Shown: piece after piece, positions 27,601 to 38,376 of the stretch
Layout: each line of letters starts with the position of its first letter
Numbering within the stretch: position 1 is the first letter of the stretch
Assembly: GCA_002633005.1 (NCBI GenBank)
Contig: NMRA01000006.1
Location: forward strand, 1,761,359 to 1,825,358
Direction of reading: 5' to 3'
Length of the DNA stretch: 64,000 bases
Source: Phoronis australis
Lineage: Eukaryota > Phoronida > Phoronidae
Program-made: the position numbers and the translations under genes
Notes under the pieces: model-generated
The model's input: only the letters and a program-made list of their open reading frames with translations
What the model was told of the DNA's origin: nothing
The model's database searches: none

Positions 27601-30600
27601 TAAAGCATTTCTATGAGAGCAATGATTTTATTCTTTACATCTCTGGGAAATGTGGGCAGTGCATGTTAGTGCCAACATTCTTTCTTGCCCATTTTAGTCA
27701 CTACAGACTATAAAAACTAAAATCCCTTATTGAAAATTGAACTTGTTTATTGTATGAACGACGAAAATTGCTTAACTACAGCAGGAGAAAAGAGAAATTG
27801 CTACTGTTGTTCCTTTATTGATACATCCCAACCTCTAGTGGTGATCCTCAGCATCACAATGGTAGACTTAATTTGAGTACACCACTTCACAATAGAGCAA
27901 TTAATATCTAAGTGATCTCAATAACTCCAAAGAATGTATCATTTCCAACAGGGTGCTATGATGTCTCTGGCGTTCAAAGCTGGTATTAAAGTTACGCCAC
28001 CTATTTTAAACGAAATTATCCTTGGTGCGAACCAAGATGTTCGACAGGTAAGTATCACAGAAGATACATTTATTGTTGTAAGGGATTACAATCAGCCAAG
28101 AATGAGTGAAGTTGCTGCAATTTGGTGAAGTTTTGGTGCTTTGATAAAGTACATGTTGCTTGCAGTCGTTTTCTTGCCTAAGACAAGCATAGGTCGCTGA
28201 AGTCCGTACAACATAGACAATTGTGTTGTTAAGGTATACATTTATTAAACAAGTGTAGAATGCATGCTGAGGTTATCCGTTGCTATATTTTAGGGCTGAG
28301 AATGAGTTTTGTGTCAATGATAATTAAATTTTTGTAGAATACAGCCCTGTTTGTACGTTTGATGTCAACTGTGGAGGCCATTTTGTTAATGCACCACCAA
28401 AAATTAAAACAAATTTCGACGTTCGAAATTTAGTTCGGTTTGTTTTGGTACAAGTGAGTTCAGCTTTTTTATTAATTTCTGTTGTGTTTTGTTGCTTGTA
28501 ATTTCAAATTGGTTTGTTTTTTCATTGAATATTGTGTCTCGCCACTCATTATAATCTTTCCATCCTACCAGGTGATCCATAACTTGGAGATGTGGTCAGC
28601 TGGTGGTAAAGCACTGACATTTGATCAGGCTAAACAGGATGCGGAGAAAGCGAAGAAAGACATCAAGATAGTAAGTGCACGATCTATGGCTAACTTCAAT
28701 TGCAAGAAAAGATGTTGGGAATTTACATCCAGGACAACTTATATCAAGAAATGTAGTCAATGTTCAAGGTCATTAGAATAGGATATAGAAACTTTTGGTT
28801 CACCAATCAACATACGATGTTCACTTATTTAGCACACAGTGTGGCCGAAAAGTGAAATTCTATTTTGTCAGATTTCTGTGCAGATGTCTTAAAACAACAT
28901 TTGGTAAAGTGTCAATTATTAGTAGCAAAGTAATCAGCAGTAAGAGCAGTTTGACACCCACCACCAATCTTCCACTAGTCACCAAATGTATTGTATTTCT
29001 CAGGGTCCGTTTGACGTCTGTCGCAAAGTGTTTGCTGCGGGCGAAGAGACAGCTCACATGACCTTGATTGATAAATCAGACTTGTTCTTCAACGACTACT
29101 CCATTGGACCATTATTTGTTCAAGAAAACTATGCCAGTGTCTCTCCATACGCCGCTAAGTATGTACAGTAAATCAGACATTGGCTGTATTGTAACTTGTG
29201 ATATGATTGCTGAACTTAATTTAGTTATGTCAATTACTTCAATTGTAGCAAATCATTTCAACTTTTAACTAGCTTATTGTAACTATAACCATGAGTTGCT
29301 ATAAGCCTGCATTGTGTCTAAAAAAAAAATTTCGAATTGCACCATCTTGCACTGTAGCACCGATCTCGGGAATCTTTCATTACTCAGATGAGAAGTGGAT
29401 TTTGGGTTTGGGAAGAAAGGAGATGATTTGTATATGCTTACAACCATGTCTGGCAGATAAAATGAACTCGTGTGCCCCCCTCCCCTCACGTACTGCCATG
29501 ACTTGCCATCTTGTTTAACCTGGTCTCAAGCAGCAATAACTGCAAATTCTTTCCGAGTTCAGAAATCAGCTCCAACTTGAATATTGAAAAGGTTGAGACA
29601 GTGAATGGACTCGGTCAAAAGTTTCTTTCTAATACAGAAAGTGGGTTTACATCAACTTAGCTTGATACGTGATTCAAAACAGGTGTGTTCCAAGAGTAAT
29701 TAGGAAAATACTGCTTCCCCATCGCAACCAGTTAAGAGCTGTCGTAGCAGGTTATGACAGGTCCTTATTGTAAATTCTTCTTTAAGAATTTAATTATACA
29801 GTGCGAAGACAGTTGGCTACAGTCACTACTGAAATGAGAATTGTTTTTAGTTGAGCTTTTGTCATCATTGATTTTTGTTGTAATTGTGTTAAAGGGATGT
29901 TATCGTTTCTACGACCGAAAAATACATTTTTGGGATTAGTGTTGGATGCGACAGACATTTTGAATTTTTTAGCTTTGACCAGAGCTACAAAACAACGAAA
30001 TCTGTTGTGTTTTGGGAATTTTATTACAAATTGCCAATTCTGTCCGTTGTCTGCCAGACATTCGCTGAAATCATGGCTAGTGTCTACCTGTTACATATGC
30101 ATAAATAGTCTACTATGTATCGAATGTTGTTTAGTTCCACCAGCAGAGCATTTGACTCCAACCGCGGGGGTTCCAGGCTCTAATTGACGCTGGGGCTAAT
30201 CTGAGATGAGGAAATATTCTCGTCAATAATGTCACTTTATTACTTTTGTAGGGGGGATGTAAAGAAACACCTTGATCTACTCAGTCAAGCTGCAGACAGT
30301 ATCGCAGAAGGAGATCTTGTGGAGCGTATTATTAGGAGTTCTCAAAACTGGAGTTTACTTCCTACCCAGGTATTGCACAGCCTGTTTTATGAACCTTTGG
30401 CTTTGACTTCGAATGCTATTGTTTAAGCTTGTCGTAGCCCGGTGGCACCAAAAATTTCCGCGCGTGACCTAGTCCAGTTTGGCCTGGCTTAGCTTGTTCA
30501 TGCATAAATACAAAATCTGCTTAAAATTAAACCAAAACTCAATTTTAACTGATCTTTGTCATTTTCTTGATGTTCACAAAATGGTGGATCTGAATTGAAA

Positions 30601-33600
30601 GTTTCATGTATCATGCTTCTGGTTTTTAGACGGGACAAATTGCCATTTAGGGTCTATTTCCTAAGGTAGCTCAAACTACTTCCCAGAAGCCATAGAATTT
30701 GCAGCACATAGGTGATGTCATTTAATAAATTTGTACAGGCTGAAAAGTGATTCTGTGTTAACTAATCAAATGTATACTAGCAAGGAGTTGTTCCTCACAC
30801 ACTCAATTTGATACATTAGAAAGTGTCAAAAATTCAGATTATCAAAATATACTAGCCACTCAGAATGGCTGGTGATTTTTTTCAAGCAAGACAAGATTGG
30901 CCAAATTTCGAAACACCTTCAAGTGTATCTTCTACAACTTGTTAATCACTGGCAATAGACGTACAGGAATATGCTGATCCTTTAATGAACGTGAAGATAT
31001 TTTATCGTGAAATCCCGTAGTGTGTCATCCCAGAGTGTGTTTCCATTGTCAGGCCCTTTGTCTGGATAACAAACTTGTGTCAATACAGGTGATGATGTTG
31101 CTTTTGTGTTGTTTTCAGGCCATCTATGCCAGTGTGTTACCTGGTGAAATCATGCGTGGAGCCATGCATGGTATGATTGCCTTTCCAGGCTGGCTTGGCA
31201 AAAACTCGTCGAGGAATAAGACAGATCGCATCATTCAGGAACTGCGAGGTCACATGACTTTGAAGTAAGCCATCCACTAAGTTCAAGCCTCAAAGGAACC
31301 TAAGATAGTCGCCATAAATACGTGTTTGTGTGATTTAATGATAGATAGTTAATAACATTTATTAACCAAGGCTTGGTAGCACATGGTTTGGAATGATGTG
31401 TGGACCTTTGTGAGAACCATGTATAAATCTGCAGTAAATAACATTTCAAAGTCAGATGTGGACTTTTGTGTAAAGATTATTAGAATGTGGTTAGTTTTTT
31501 TTCTTTGATTGTTATTTGAAGTCTGCATTTTACCTTTACATACACTTTTCAAAGTAATAATAATAATAATCTCATGATGGAATTAAAGCGACTAAATAAC
31601 ACGATCTTATCATAAGCTTATCATGCTCTTTCTTTGTTGTAAGCATGATCAATAATTTTCTTTTCAGGGTAAGTGCTGACAAGCAAGCTCTTAACCTGGA
31701 CTACTTGCCCCGTTTGCGACGTTGTTTAACGGAGCCACTGATTCAACAAGAGAATGAGGGTATTCCCGAGGTTATCGACCTGATCGAGGAGTATGATCTA
31801 GTGAAAGAAGACTTCGACAACATCCTGGAGGTGACACAGTGGCCTGGCCGCAGTGAGCCCATGAAACAGATTAACTCCAAGGTATTGTTAGTTTTTAGAG
31901 CGTTGAAGGTTGTATGACATTCACAAGATAAACGGTCTTCCTCATGACTCGTATCTATCAAGAGAGTGAAAGGGAGTTTTTTTTACACGTGGAATGGCAC
32001 TTTTGCATCTTGTCAGCGCAAAACTGGCATTCGAAGCTCACTGTGAGTTTGATTTTGTACTTTTAGACTGTACAGTTGTGAATCATGAAACCAGTCCTGA
32101 ATTTGTGAACTTGATAAGCACTGGGATTCAGGAAACAATTGGGGAACTTAGTGGAGATTGTGGGAGAGTTCATGGCAACCATAGGAGGAACAAAAATTTT
32201 TTGTGATACTTAAAACTAAAACAAGAGCAATGCGGAGCGTTGAAATGAGCCCACAAATGCATCGCAAATGATGTGCTTTTAGGGTTATTTATTTGTATCA
32301 TAAAAATGGCCACTAGATGGCGCAAAAACTTACCACCCATCCAAAAACGGGATCGTGCCATATTTCATAAAATCTGTCAAGGAACTTCAGAGAAACAAAG
32401 GAAAACAGAAAATGAAATTGCCACTTGTGGGCACAGCATCCGTTCGATCCTCCTGACAGTCATCGTCTGTTATCTTCACATAAATTCACTTACTAAATTT
32501 AATGAAGATCCTGCAGTGTGCTTTGGAGATACAGTTATGAGCGAAAAACAAAACAAAACTACAACTAGGAGGCGCCACAATAGTCGGATGCCATCATCAA
32601 ACGTCCTCTTCACACTGAAAACATATAGGCCAATTTTCAAAACCATCCCCAGAATGATTTGGTTGATCGAGGGGTGGACGCCAAAAACAAGATTTGAAAA
32701 CAGCAAAAATGGCCACTAGGTGGCGCAAAATACCTCGATTCCATCCAAAAACAGGATGATAGCGTCATCTCACCAATAGATGCCTATATTCAAAATTTTA
32801 TGAAAATCTGTTAAGGATACAGACTGGTAAACATAAAAAATGAAATTGCCACTAGGGGGCACACCAAAAATCAGCTCTGAAAGTCGTCGTCGTCCGTGGT
32901 CAACATCATATAGATACACTTGCTAAATTAAGTAGATCCTGAAAACGGTTTAGGAGATACACCGATAATCACAAAAAAAACAAAATTGCCACTAGGAGAC
33001 GCCACAGTAGTCGAACTCGTCAGAAAATCATCGTCAGCCATCCACTTTAACATACATGCCAATTTTCACAATTATCCTGATGGCAGTTTGGTTGATAGAC
33101 GAGTGGACGCCAAAAAATATACTCAAAAACAGCAAAAGTGGCCACTAGGTGGCGCAAACTAGGTCGAATTCATCTGAAAACGATGAGATAGCATCACCTC
33201 ATTAACAGATGCCTATATGCCAAATTTTACGTTGAGGACCTTTGAACATACAAAGGTAAACGTAAAACAATGAAATTGCCACTAGGTGGCACACCAGTAG
33301 TCAGATCCGTTGTTGTCGTCCATTGTCAACATCATATAAATACACTTCTAAATTTAGTAAAGATCCTTCGAACAGTTTAGAAGATACAGCCATAGGCGCA
33401 AAAAAATGCCACTAGGAGGCGCCACAGTAGTCGAAATCGTCGGAAAATCATCGTTAGCCGTCTACTTCATAGTCAGAACATACGTGCCAATTTTCATAAT
33501 CATCCTTTGAGAGGTTTGGTTGATAGAGGGGTGGATGCAAAAAAACAGACTCAAAAACAGTAAAAATGGCCACTAGGTGACGCAAACTGTGTTGAATCCA

Positions 33601-35091
33601 TTCAAAAACGATATGATAGCGTCATCTCACTAATAGGTGCTAATATACCAAATTTTATGAAAATTCGTTCAGGACTTTTGAAGATACAGAGGTAAACGTG
33701 AAAAACTAAAATTGCCACTAGGGGGCACACCTGTAGTTGGATCTGCTTTAAAGTTCGCTCATGCAGTCCCATCCACGGAAGGAACACGTGCAAAATTTTA
33801 TGAAGATACGTAGAGGCGTTTTATAGATGGAGCAGCGGATGCCGGACAGACTGACGGAGATGGCGGCATAATGCGTCCACATATAAATATGTATGCACTT
33901 ACCTGAATTGTGAAATCAGTAATTTTCCGTGTGAGTTGTGGCGCGACACCCCGCCCCCCCTTCACCTGCCTCAGCAACTATTCTTGTTTCATGCATGCAG
34001 ATCTTTTCTTGATGCCAAGTCTACATCTTTTGCAATGTTTCATTTTGATAAAATAAGCTGGTTTCATGAACTTTATACACACATTGCTAGTGTTAATGCA
34101 ATGCCTTAATCCATTATCCGTTGTGAATAAAGATTTAGAGGAATATTCTTGAGGGGGACTCTTGCTATTGTAATTCGCATTGTATGGTTCTTCATTCTGA
34201 CATTTGACATGTACTCCAAGCTCGTGAATCGTATTACAACAGTGCGTGGTTTAATTTTTCTGTTACAATTTACTGTGTAGGTTAAAGCAGCGTTCACTAG
34301 GACCTATAATAAGGGCGTCCACCACATACCATATGCTCAGGGGACGTCAGTCAAAAAAGGTGGTCGCGGAGGAGCATCCAATAACGATGACCTACTTGGA
34401 GAGGAAGGTGAGACAGTGACCAATGATAGTGACCAGGAGGATGACGATATTTCAAAAGACATGTCTATCAAGGTGAGTGCTTTCCTTTGAACTGGCTGTC
34501 TGCTTCCAGTTCTAGTATCAAACTGCGCCGTACGTTGTCATAGCGATAAGTTCGATATCACAGGTTCAGTCAGTGGAAAATGTAAGCGAAGTTTCAGGGA
34601 AGCTTCGGTAAACCAAAGTTCCCCTAATGGGAATGTGACCTTTGTCACATATCTGTACGTCTGCTACAAATGCGTACACGTTCACACATAAGTGTGTTCA
34701 CTTGTCACATTGATTTAAAAGACGACTGTCAACTCATAAAATGCTGTCCAGCTCTGTATCACTTTATACACTGTAGCAGTGCATTTCATTTCACCCATGA
34801 ACAAGTCCAAAAAAGATGTTGTTTCTCGAATTGTATAACTTAATTAGAGCTCGTGCTGGTTAGCATTTTGTAACGGGTGTATTTAAAATACAGTGGGGTA
34901 TTATCTGCTGGTTTTCTCGCATTTTGTTTTTGCAGTTAACCCACATATGATTTACATGCTAATCAGTTGACTTTGCTTAACTTGTACTTAGATGGGCGCT
35001 TCTGTTTCAGGCTATAACCAAGCCGCGTGGTAAAGACAAAGGTACCGCTACTACTTCTAAAGGCAAAGGGCGGGGAAAAGGCAAGTCATAG
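6654..35091 (+). CDS. RFC1: Replication factor C subunit 1 (clamp-loader large subunit), complete, 23 coding exons
   Basis: Large subunit of the RFC complex, which uses ATP to load PCNA onto primed DNA in the nucleus. Exons: 6654-6656, 10434-10934, 11681-11780, 12194-12256, 13726-13928, 16011-16118, 16911-17024, 17646-17813, 18621-18719, 19242-19535, 20322-20619, 25889-25989, 26379-26493, 27025-27119, 27421-27558, 27952-28047, 28572-28670, 29004-29158, 30252-30369, 31119-31264, 31668-31881, 34281-34472, 35011-35091. All junctions are GT-AG with compatible phases and give 3,501 nt, 1,166 residues, close to the roughly 1,150 of vertebrate RFC1. Order: PCNA-binding N-terminus (MDIRKFFG), basic disordered region, BRCT, AAA+ ATPase, RFC1-specific C-terminal domain, basic tail ending GKGRGKGKS. 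Exon 1 contributes only the initiator ATG, chosen because the next exon opens with DIRKFFG in frame and a perfect donor (ATG/GTGAGC) follows it. Confidence 0.96.
6859..7746. mobile_element. Fold-back element, copy B, inside RFC1 intron 1
   Basis: Arms at about 6859-7135 and 7468-7746 are near-perfect inverted repeats (ends GGCAATGACCATCGCCTCTG and its complement) flanked by TA. A roughly 330 bp middle (7136-7467) is unrelated to the middle of the other copies. Each arm starts with its own small hairpin (ATCGCCTC...GAGGCGAT). No transposase. Confidence 0.85.
7752..10433 (+). other. Rest of RFC1 intron 1, no gene recognised
   Basis: About 2.7 kb of AT-rich intron between the fold-back element and exon 2. 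Open frames of 60-107 codons here overlap each other on both strands and show no domain or low-complexity protein signature. I see no RNA gene. Confidence 0.6.
10434..17813 (+). CDS. RFC1: RFC1 exons 2-8: N-terminal disordered, Lys/Ser/Thr-Pro-rich region
   Basis: Residues 2-420. DIRKFFG opens the region and resembles a PCNA-interacting (PIP-like) motif. Exon 2 carries repeated TPVK/TPKK-type motifs, candidate CDK sites in a highly basic context. Exon 3 has a KKTKKTKK run before IIDS, equivalent to the acidic/serine segment in the vertebrate protein. Exon 5 contains SAADFFGTSSVKR, which aligns with a conserved DYFG motif of vertebrate RFC1. Exon 6 is acidic (EDDVEEIHDDDD) and matches the short 'DEEF...L' helix region. 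Exons 7-8 return to TPVK repeats. Sequence is poorly conserved as expected, so exon calls rest on splice sites and reading-frame continuity. Confidence 0.88.
11281..11306 (+). repeat. G-rich tract in RFC1 intron 2
   Basis: A run of ten or more G followed by TGGGGGTGG. It could form a G-quadruplex on the plus strand (the RFC1 sense strand); no other role visible. Confidence 0.4.
12704..12847 (+). repeat. 36 bp minisatellite, about four units, RFC1 intron 4
   Basis: Units of 36 bp (for example starting gtggtccttgtttgtgtgaa) repeat about four times with 10-20% divergence. The period is a multiple of three, so an open frame with a repeated CVKR motif results. It lies in an intron and is not a gene. 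Confidence 0.75.
14101..15807 (+). repeat. 1.7 kb interspersed repeat with CTCF-like motif array, copy 1 (RFC1 intron 5)
   Basis: Begins with a 26 bp near-palindrome (gcgcccacatatttatatgt...) followed by CCGTCC-rich sequence and ends near 'ccgcattgctcttgttt'. Inside are three to four units of about 430 bp, each made of three diverged subunits of about 140 bp. Each subunit carries a motif such as GCGCCACCTAGAGGCCA or GTGCCCCCTGGTGGCAA, at 14414, 14573, 14699, 14845, 14988, 15133, 15275, 15560 and 15702. Read on the minus strand these match the CTCF core. The same element lies inverted at 32221-33892. No coding capacity; open frames are incidental. Confidence 0.85.
17205..17285 (-). repeat. tRNA-like sequence, probable decayed tRNA-derived SINE or tRNA pseudogene
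   Basis: Minus strand contains TTTAGCTCAGTCAGTAAAGC, resembling a tRNA D-arm/box A, and a degraded TTCG-containing arm about 35 nt downstream. The acceptor and T stems do not pair properly, so it is not a working tRNA. Confidence 0.35.
18621..19535 (+). CDS. RFC1: RFC1 exons 9-10: BRCT domain
   Basis: Residues 421-551. Exon 9 encodes the YRGYLTRGGPTALGSKEIP segment that directly precedes the BRCT in known RFC1. Exon 10 encodes a complete BRCT fold from about residue 460 (EGLTFVITGVLDSIERDEA, then RYGGKVTGSISKKTSYVVVG, then IDEDGLFELI) to about 540. In RFC1 this domain binds DNA with a 5' phosphate. The in-frame acceptor for exon 9 is at 18621; an alternative AG at 18630 would break the frame. 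Confidence 0.95.
18748..19180 (+). mobile_element. LINE 3' tail, copy 1, RFC1 intron 9
   Basis: Matches the 3' end of the LINE at 22470-23535 in the same orientation: actgggtggcattgttacatg, caacaaatggaaa, ttcttaaaggagacggg, ttttgtgcagtgggccaacc and caaatgatatcgg all have close counterparts there. Only the end of the reverse-transcriptase frame and the 3' UTR remain (5'-truncated). It begins about 28 bp after the exon 9 donor. Confidence 0.75.
20322..27558 (+). CDS. RFC1: RFC1 exons 11-15: AAA+ ATPase core
   Basis: Residues 552-800. Exon 11 has LLWVDKFKPQSMKQIIGQQG, the conserved entry to the AAA+ module. Exon 12 has the Walker A loop GPPGVGKTT (about residues 669-677). Exon 13 has VELNASDTRSKKSL. 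Exon 14 has Walker B LIMDEIDGM (from about residue 736). Exon 15 has the sensor-1 region IICMCNDRN and the FDLRFQKP segment. All ATPase hallmarks are intact. The intron between exons 11 and 12 (20620-25888) is the longest but one and holds a LINE fragment, a tRNA gene and a tandem duplication. Confidence 0.95.
22470..23535 (+). mobile_element. LINE 3' fragment with RNase H and zinc-knuckle remains, RFC1 intron 11
   Basis: From about 22480 the translated frame reads IFSDSQAAIKAL, then VHWVRAHVGIDGNENADKLA, the RNase H signature of I/Jockey-group non-LTR retrotransposons. The frame then shifts near 22990-23000, and the next frame holds CPECGTDVESPKHLVESCP, the C-terminal CCHC-like zinc knuckle usual in these elements. 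The 5' part (endonuclease, reverse transcriptase) is absent. The 3' UTR runs to a weak AATAAA-containing end near 23500. Dead by truncation and frameshift. Confidence 0.88.
23961..24056 (+). tRNA. tRNA-Thr (anticodon AGT) with 22 nt intron, nested in RFC1 intron 11
   Basis: All arms pair: acceptor GGCCTCG/CGAGGCC, anticodon stem CCTGT/ACAGG, T stem GCGTG/CACGC around TTCGAAT. The anticodon AGT is at 23995-23997. A 22 nt intron (23999-24020) sits between positions 37 and 38, the canonical place. Box A (TGGCTTAGTTGG) and box B (GTTCGAATC) are intact, and a T5 pol III terminator follows at 24059-24063. Discriminator base T. It reads codon ACU and, with inosine, other ACN codons. Transcribed in the same direction as RFC1. 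Confidence 0.92.
24861..25545 (+). repeat. Smaller repeat related at its ends to the CTCF-motif element, RFC1 intron 11
   Basis: Starts gtgcccccacaaaaaattatgg and ends gtgcatttcaatgccttgcattg, which resemble the start (gcgcccacat...) and end (gtgcatttcaacgttccgcattg) of the 1.7 kb repeat. Contains several 'ttggccattt' phrases. A block of about 108 bp (about 25117-25224) is tandemly duplicated almost exactly at about 25228-25337. No coding capacity. Confidence 0.55.
27952..35091 (+). CDS. RFC1: RFC1 exons 16-23: lid, C-terminal collar domain and basic tail
   Basis: Residues 801-1166. Exon 16 holds the lid with NQDVRQ (sensor-2 arginine). Exons 17-21 form the RFC1-type C-terminal domain: GPFDVCRKVFAAGEETAHM, DKSDLFFNDYS, PLFVQENY, QNWSLLPTQ, and the KEDFDNILEVTQWPG segment. 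Exon 22 ends the folded part (VKAAFTRTYNKG) and begins an acidic linker. Exon 23 gives a short Lys/Gly-rich tail and a TAG stop at 35089-35091. The acidic linker plus basic tail match the vertebrate C-terminus in character. Confidence 0.94.
30010..30190 (+). repeat. Dispersed repeat, possibly tRNA-derived, RFC1 intron 18
   Basis: Resembles 57520-57690: attcgctgaaatcatgg against attccctgaaatcaatg, and ccaccagcagagcattttgac-like sequence followed by gttccaggctc against attccaggttcaaactc. The last part looks like a box B, suggesting a SINE. Alignment is by eye and imperfect. Confidence 0.35.
32221..33892 (-). repeat. 1.7 kb interspersed repeat with CTCF-like motif array, copy 2 (RFC1 intron 21)
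   Basis: Inverted copy of 14101-15807. Motifs such as TGGCCACTAGGTGGCGC and TTGCCACTAGGGGGCAC lie on the plus strand at about 32307, 32418 (degenerate), 32560, 32710, 32846, 32986, 33139, 33276, 33406, 33567 and 33712, a regular spacing of roughly 140 bp. It ends with half of the terminal palindrome seen in copy 1 (cacatataaatatgt). Confidence 0.85.
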
Positions 35092-36502
35092 CGATCGTGA
35101 CCAAAAAAATAAGCCGACAAATAGTCCTGTGCTTCATAGCAAGTGTAAAGTATATGAAAAGATTTTCAGTGGTTCCATATTCCCTCTTGATGTTCTGGTC
35201 ATTTTCTCATTTAATTGTATTAAGCCATATTTTATGGTGCCATCTAAGATGAATGTATCACAGTGGTAGGTTCCTTCTCTTGTGATGTAACCACCAGGGG
35301 TCTCTGTTCCAAGATAAGTGACTTCAGACTTGAGTCAGTAATTTAGTCATGTATTCCAAATACTTTTGCAAAATAATGAAATCTCACTTTTGCAAAAATG
35401 AAGTCTCTGAGTATATACACATAACTTCCAGTTGTTGAGGTAATTTGTGTAAATTAGTTGGAGCTTAAGTTGTTACTTAGTATTTGCCAAAGGTTGTATT
35501 CGATATGTTGCTGGCAAGGTAAGGTATTACCATACTTGTAGGGCTTAATGGCCATGCAAATGTAGATCTGCCTGTAAATGTGCAAGGAATACAAGTTGAC
35601 ACTTAATAATCAGGGGGAGAGCTTGTAATTCTTACCGTTTCGGTTGGACATTTACCCGAAGAACTGGTCTCAGTTAACTCTCATGCACGCACAAATGTTG
35701 GCCATTTTACAAGAGCCTAATAAAAACAATACCTGAATTATAGACAATGCACTGTTTGTTAATACAGGTGAACAAGTTTTTTGGGTTTTGGTAGCTAACA
35801 TTCTCTGCAAATTAGTATTCAGAAAGAAATGGGCAAAAGGAACGAATGTTTCAATTGGGATCGGGCGTAAAACTGAGCACGGGTACTTTTAAAAAGTAAA
35901 ATTGTGAAGATTTAGAGGTGGACATTTAAGTTAATGTGGGTGTTAACCCAGGCGGGTACAGTACAATCTCAGAATGCAACGAAGACTATTTACAATCATG
36001 GCGCAATTTTCGCAACCTATCTTGTTGCCTTTGTTGTAGCAGTGTTGCCGTCATTGATGCCACGCGTGTTCAGAACAGGAACCGTTTTCTTAAGTTCAAC
36101 CTTGACCCTAAGAGACAGGTTGGCATCTAGTTATGTGCCCAGTGTAGTGATTTGAGAAAGGCAACATGACAAGTGTTGAAGATTTCACTAGAGTAAAATT
36201 AATATTCTTGGTCTTTTCGAGTGAAATCCATGTAAAATACAGTATAACCTGCACAAGTCGAATCCAGATTTTATGAGATGTGGATAGTACTTGTACAAGT
36301 TATTGTAATTACCATAAAGCCAAGATTTTAGTTCTTTCTTTATTTGACCGTCCGTCACGTGCGAGTGGTACTTGGTTACAAAGTGCTTTCTGCTGGCCAT
36401 AAAACTTTGACGATTACAATGGCTAAATAGCTTTGTCCGCTTTTTGTACTACAGTTTACACGTGGGATTGTTTGTAACATGTTAACAAAGTTGTAAAATA
36501 AA
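35092..36502 (+). other. RFC1: RFC1 3' UTR with two possible polyadenylation signals
   Basis: AATAAA occurs at 35719-35724 and at 36497-36502 downstream of the stop. Either or both could end the transcript. No convincing coding region between them; the 64-74 codon open frames near 35930-36155 overlap in different frames and carry no domain. Confidence 0.5.
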
Positions 36503-38370
36503 ACTGTATTGTCACACATTATCAACTAGTTGATACATCCATCTTGTTACTCCGTTGTCTACTATAAAAATGCATCATGTTGTGCAGTTAAGCAACAGAC
36601 ACTTTCCCCATCGGCGTTGCTAGGAGACCACTGTGTGCCAGAGGTTAATTATGTATGGAGTTTAGGGTCAAACAGTGTTTTAACTTAAGAAAATGCCAAT
36701 GATTTGAGATAAGTATTTTCTTTCTAATATAATACCTCAATGGTCTTGTTTCAAAAGTGTGAAAATAGATAAATACCTACGACAGTAAGCTTTATGATTT
36801 CGCCTAAGTAGATTATTTTGAGTAAGTGCTTCTTGCATACATCTAGTCGAGCATACTCGTATTTAAAGACCAGACTTTGTACACAAACGCGTGGTACCTT
36901 TCGCCGGTATACCACAGGACACATGCTCTTATGGTCTGAGAATGGCTATCAGTTACAAAGCCAACTTCAAGGGTTTAAAAACTGACCTCATGTAGCTGCA
37001 TTTTCTGGGACCCGTTAGAAAACTGGTACTTAAAATTGATATGGGCCAATACTGGTGAACTGGCGTGTAACCCAGATGCAATCTGTTGAATATTTCTCAA
37101 CCTTGCCTTCAGATATGAAGCTTAATTATCAACATCATACCTCTATGGTGTTGCTTCGTCAATCATTGACGTACTAACCATCTGAATTCTTCGCTTAAAT
37201 ATAAATGAAAAGGGGCAATTCTTGATGAAGTGTCAGGCAAGTCTTAGGCATCACTTGACCACACTGTGAAACTTGGGAAATACTTTGTGCCATTTTATAA
37301 GTTTTATGGATGGCAAAAGTTACCAAATATGTTTTGTCATTTTTTAATGAAGACATTTGACCTTGGGTTTTGTGTCAATAGGATTTTCCACCTTCTCAAT
37401 ATTTGTCACAAATGTTTCACTGTAGCATTAAAGAACATCAGTTGAAAGTCTGTATTATATATTCATTTATTGAAAAACACGTGTAGAAACATACTTAGAA
37501 AAATACAAATATTAATAAAGTAAAGTATGCCAAAAATTAAGTACAATGTGAATGCTGGACCATGTGCTCAGTTACATTCCAATAGGGCCGTACTGGATTA
37601 CACGGCAATAGAACTCTTTGCCCCGGAGATAAGAAAGCATCTGTCTTCGTTTTGGGAATCTGGCACATTTTCGTGTCTCTCATTGATGTTGGGAAGGCAA
37701 AGAATTTCACATCGCGCATCCACGAGTAAACGGGTATTTGTCCAGTTTATCAAACATTCTCATGTCGGAGTTGCAGCCCACAGCACAGCAGTAATACTTC
37801 GTTGGTATTGTAAGGACAAATAGAGTAATGCAACTGAGAAAAGCTTGCACAGAATCAGACAACAAATAACTTGTGAAACTCCAATGGCCAGAAAATGAGG
37901 CAGCAAATGTGCCTGACAGATCCTTGCAGTATTGTGTGTAAGTACAGCAAGATTCGAGTGTCGCTGTGTTATCCGAGACAGCCCTATTATAAGCATTACC
38001 CTCGAGTTGTCAAAGGGTGGGTCCAGTGTTAGTACGTACAGCTCACAACATTGTAAATGCATATCTTGTTACATGCCAACGATATTTCAGAACACAGTAA
38101 AATAGACCTCCAATTGTTAATATGTACATCTTGCTACATAGTAAAATATACCTCACTTAATTTTAAATGTACACCTCGCAATATAACATTCATCGCACAA
38201 CTGTAAAATACATTTAAATACAATAAAAAACGTGGTACATTCCTTGATCCTCTGAAGAGCATATCCTTAATAGTGATAAACAGACATCACTGTAACAGTT
38301 GTGCAGTAGACAAATTCTGCTCATGCTACATTGCAAATTTACAGCCCTTCATCAGAATTTTTTTTGAATG
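36503..38370. repeat. Gap between convergent genes, with short degenerate tandem repeats
   Basis: No gene seen. About 38025-38210 holds three to four diverged units of about 47 bp (each with 'gtaaa...tgtacatct' and 'cctc'). The 98-codon plus-strand and 100-codon minus-strand frames at 37527-38062 overlap each other and look random. Confidence 0.45.
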
Positions 38371-38376
38371 TTTATT
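38371..38376 (-). terminator. Polyadenylation signal for the first CARD-UBL gene
   Basis: AATAAA on the minus strand, about 295 bp past the stop codon of the gene at 38671-46730. Position is reasonable; not proven. Confidence 0.45.

Noticed and set aside
32273-32719. 148-codon frame in RFC1 intron 21
   Set aside because: Falls wholly inside the CTCF-motif repeat and is not kept in the inverted copy.
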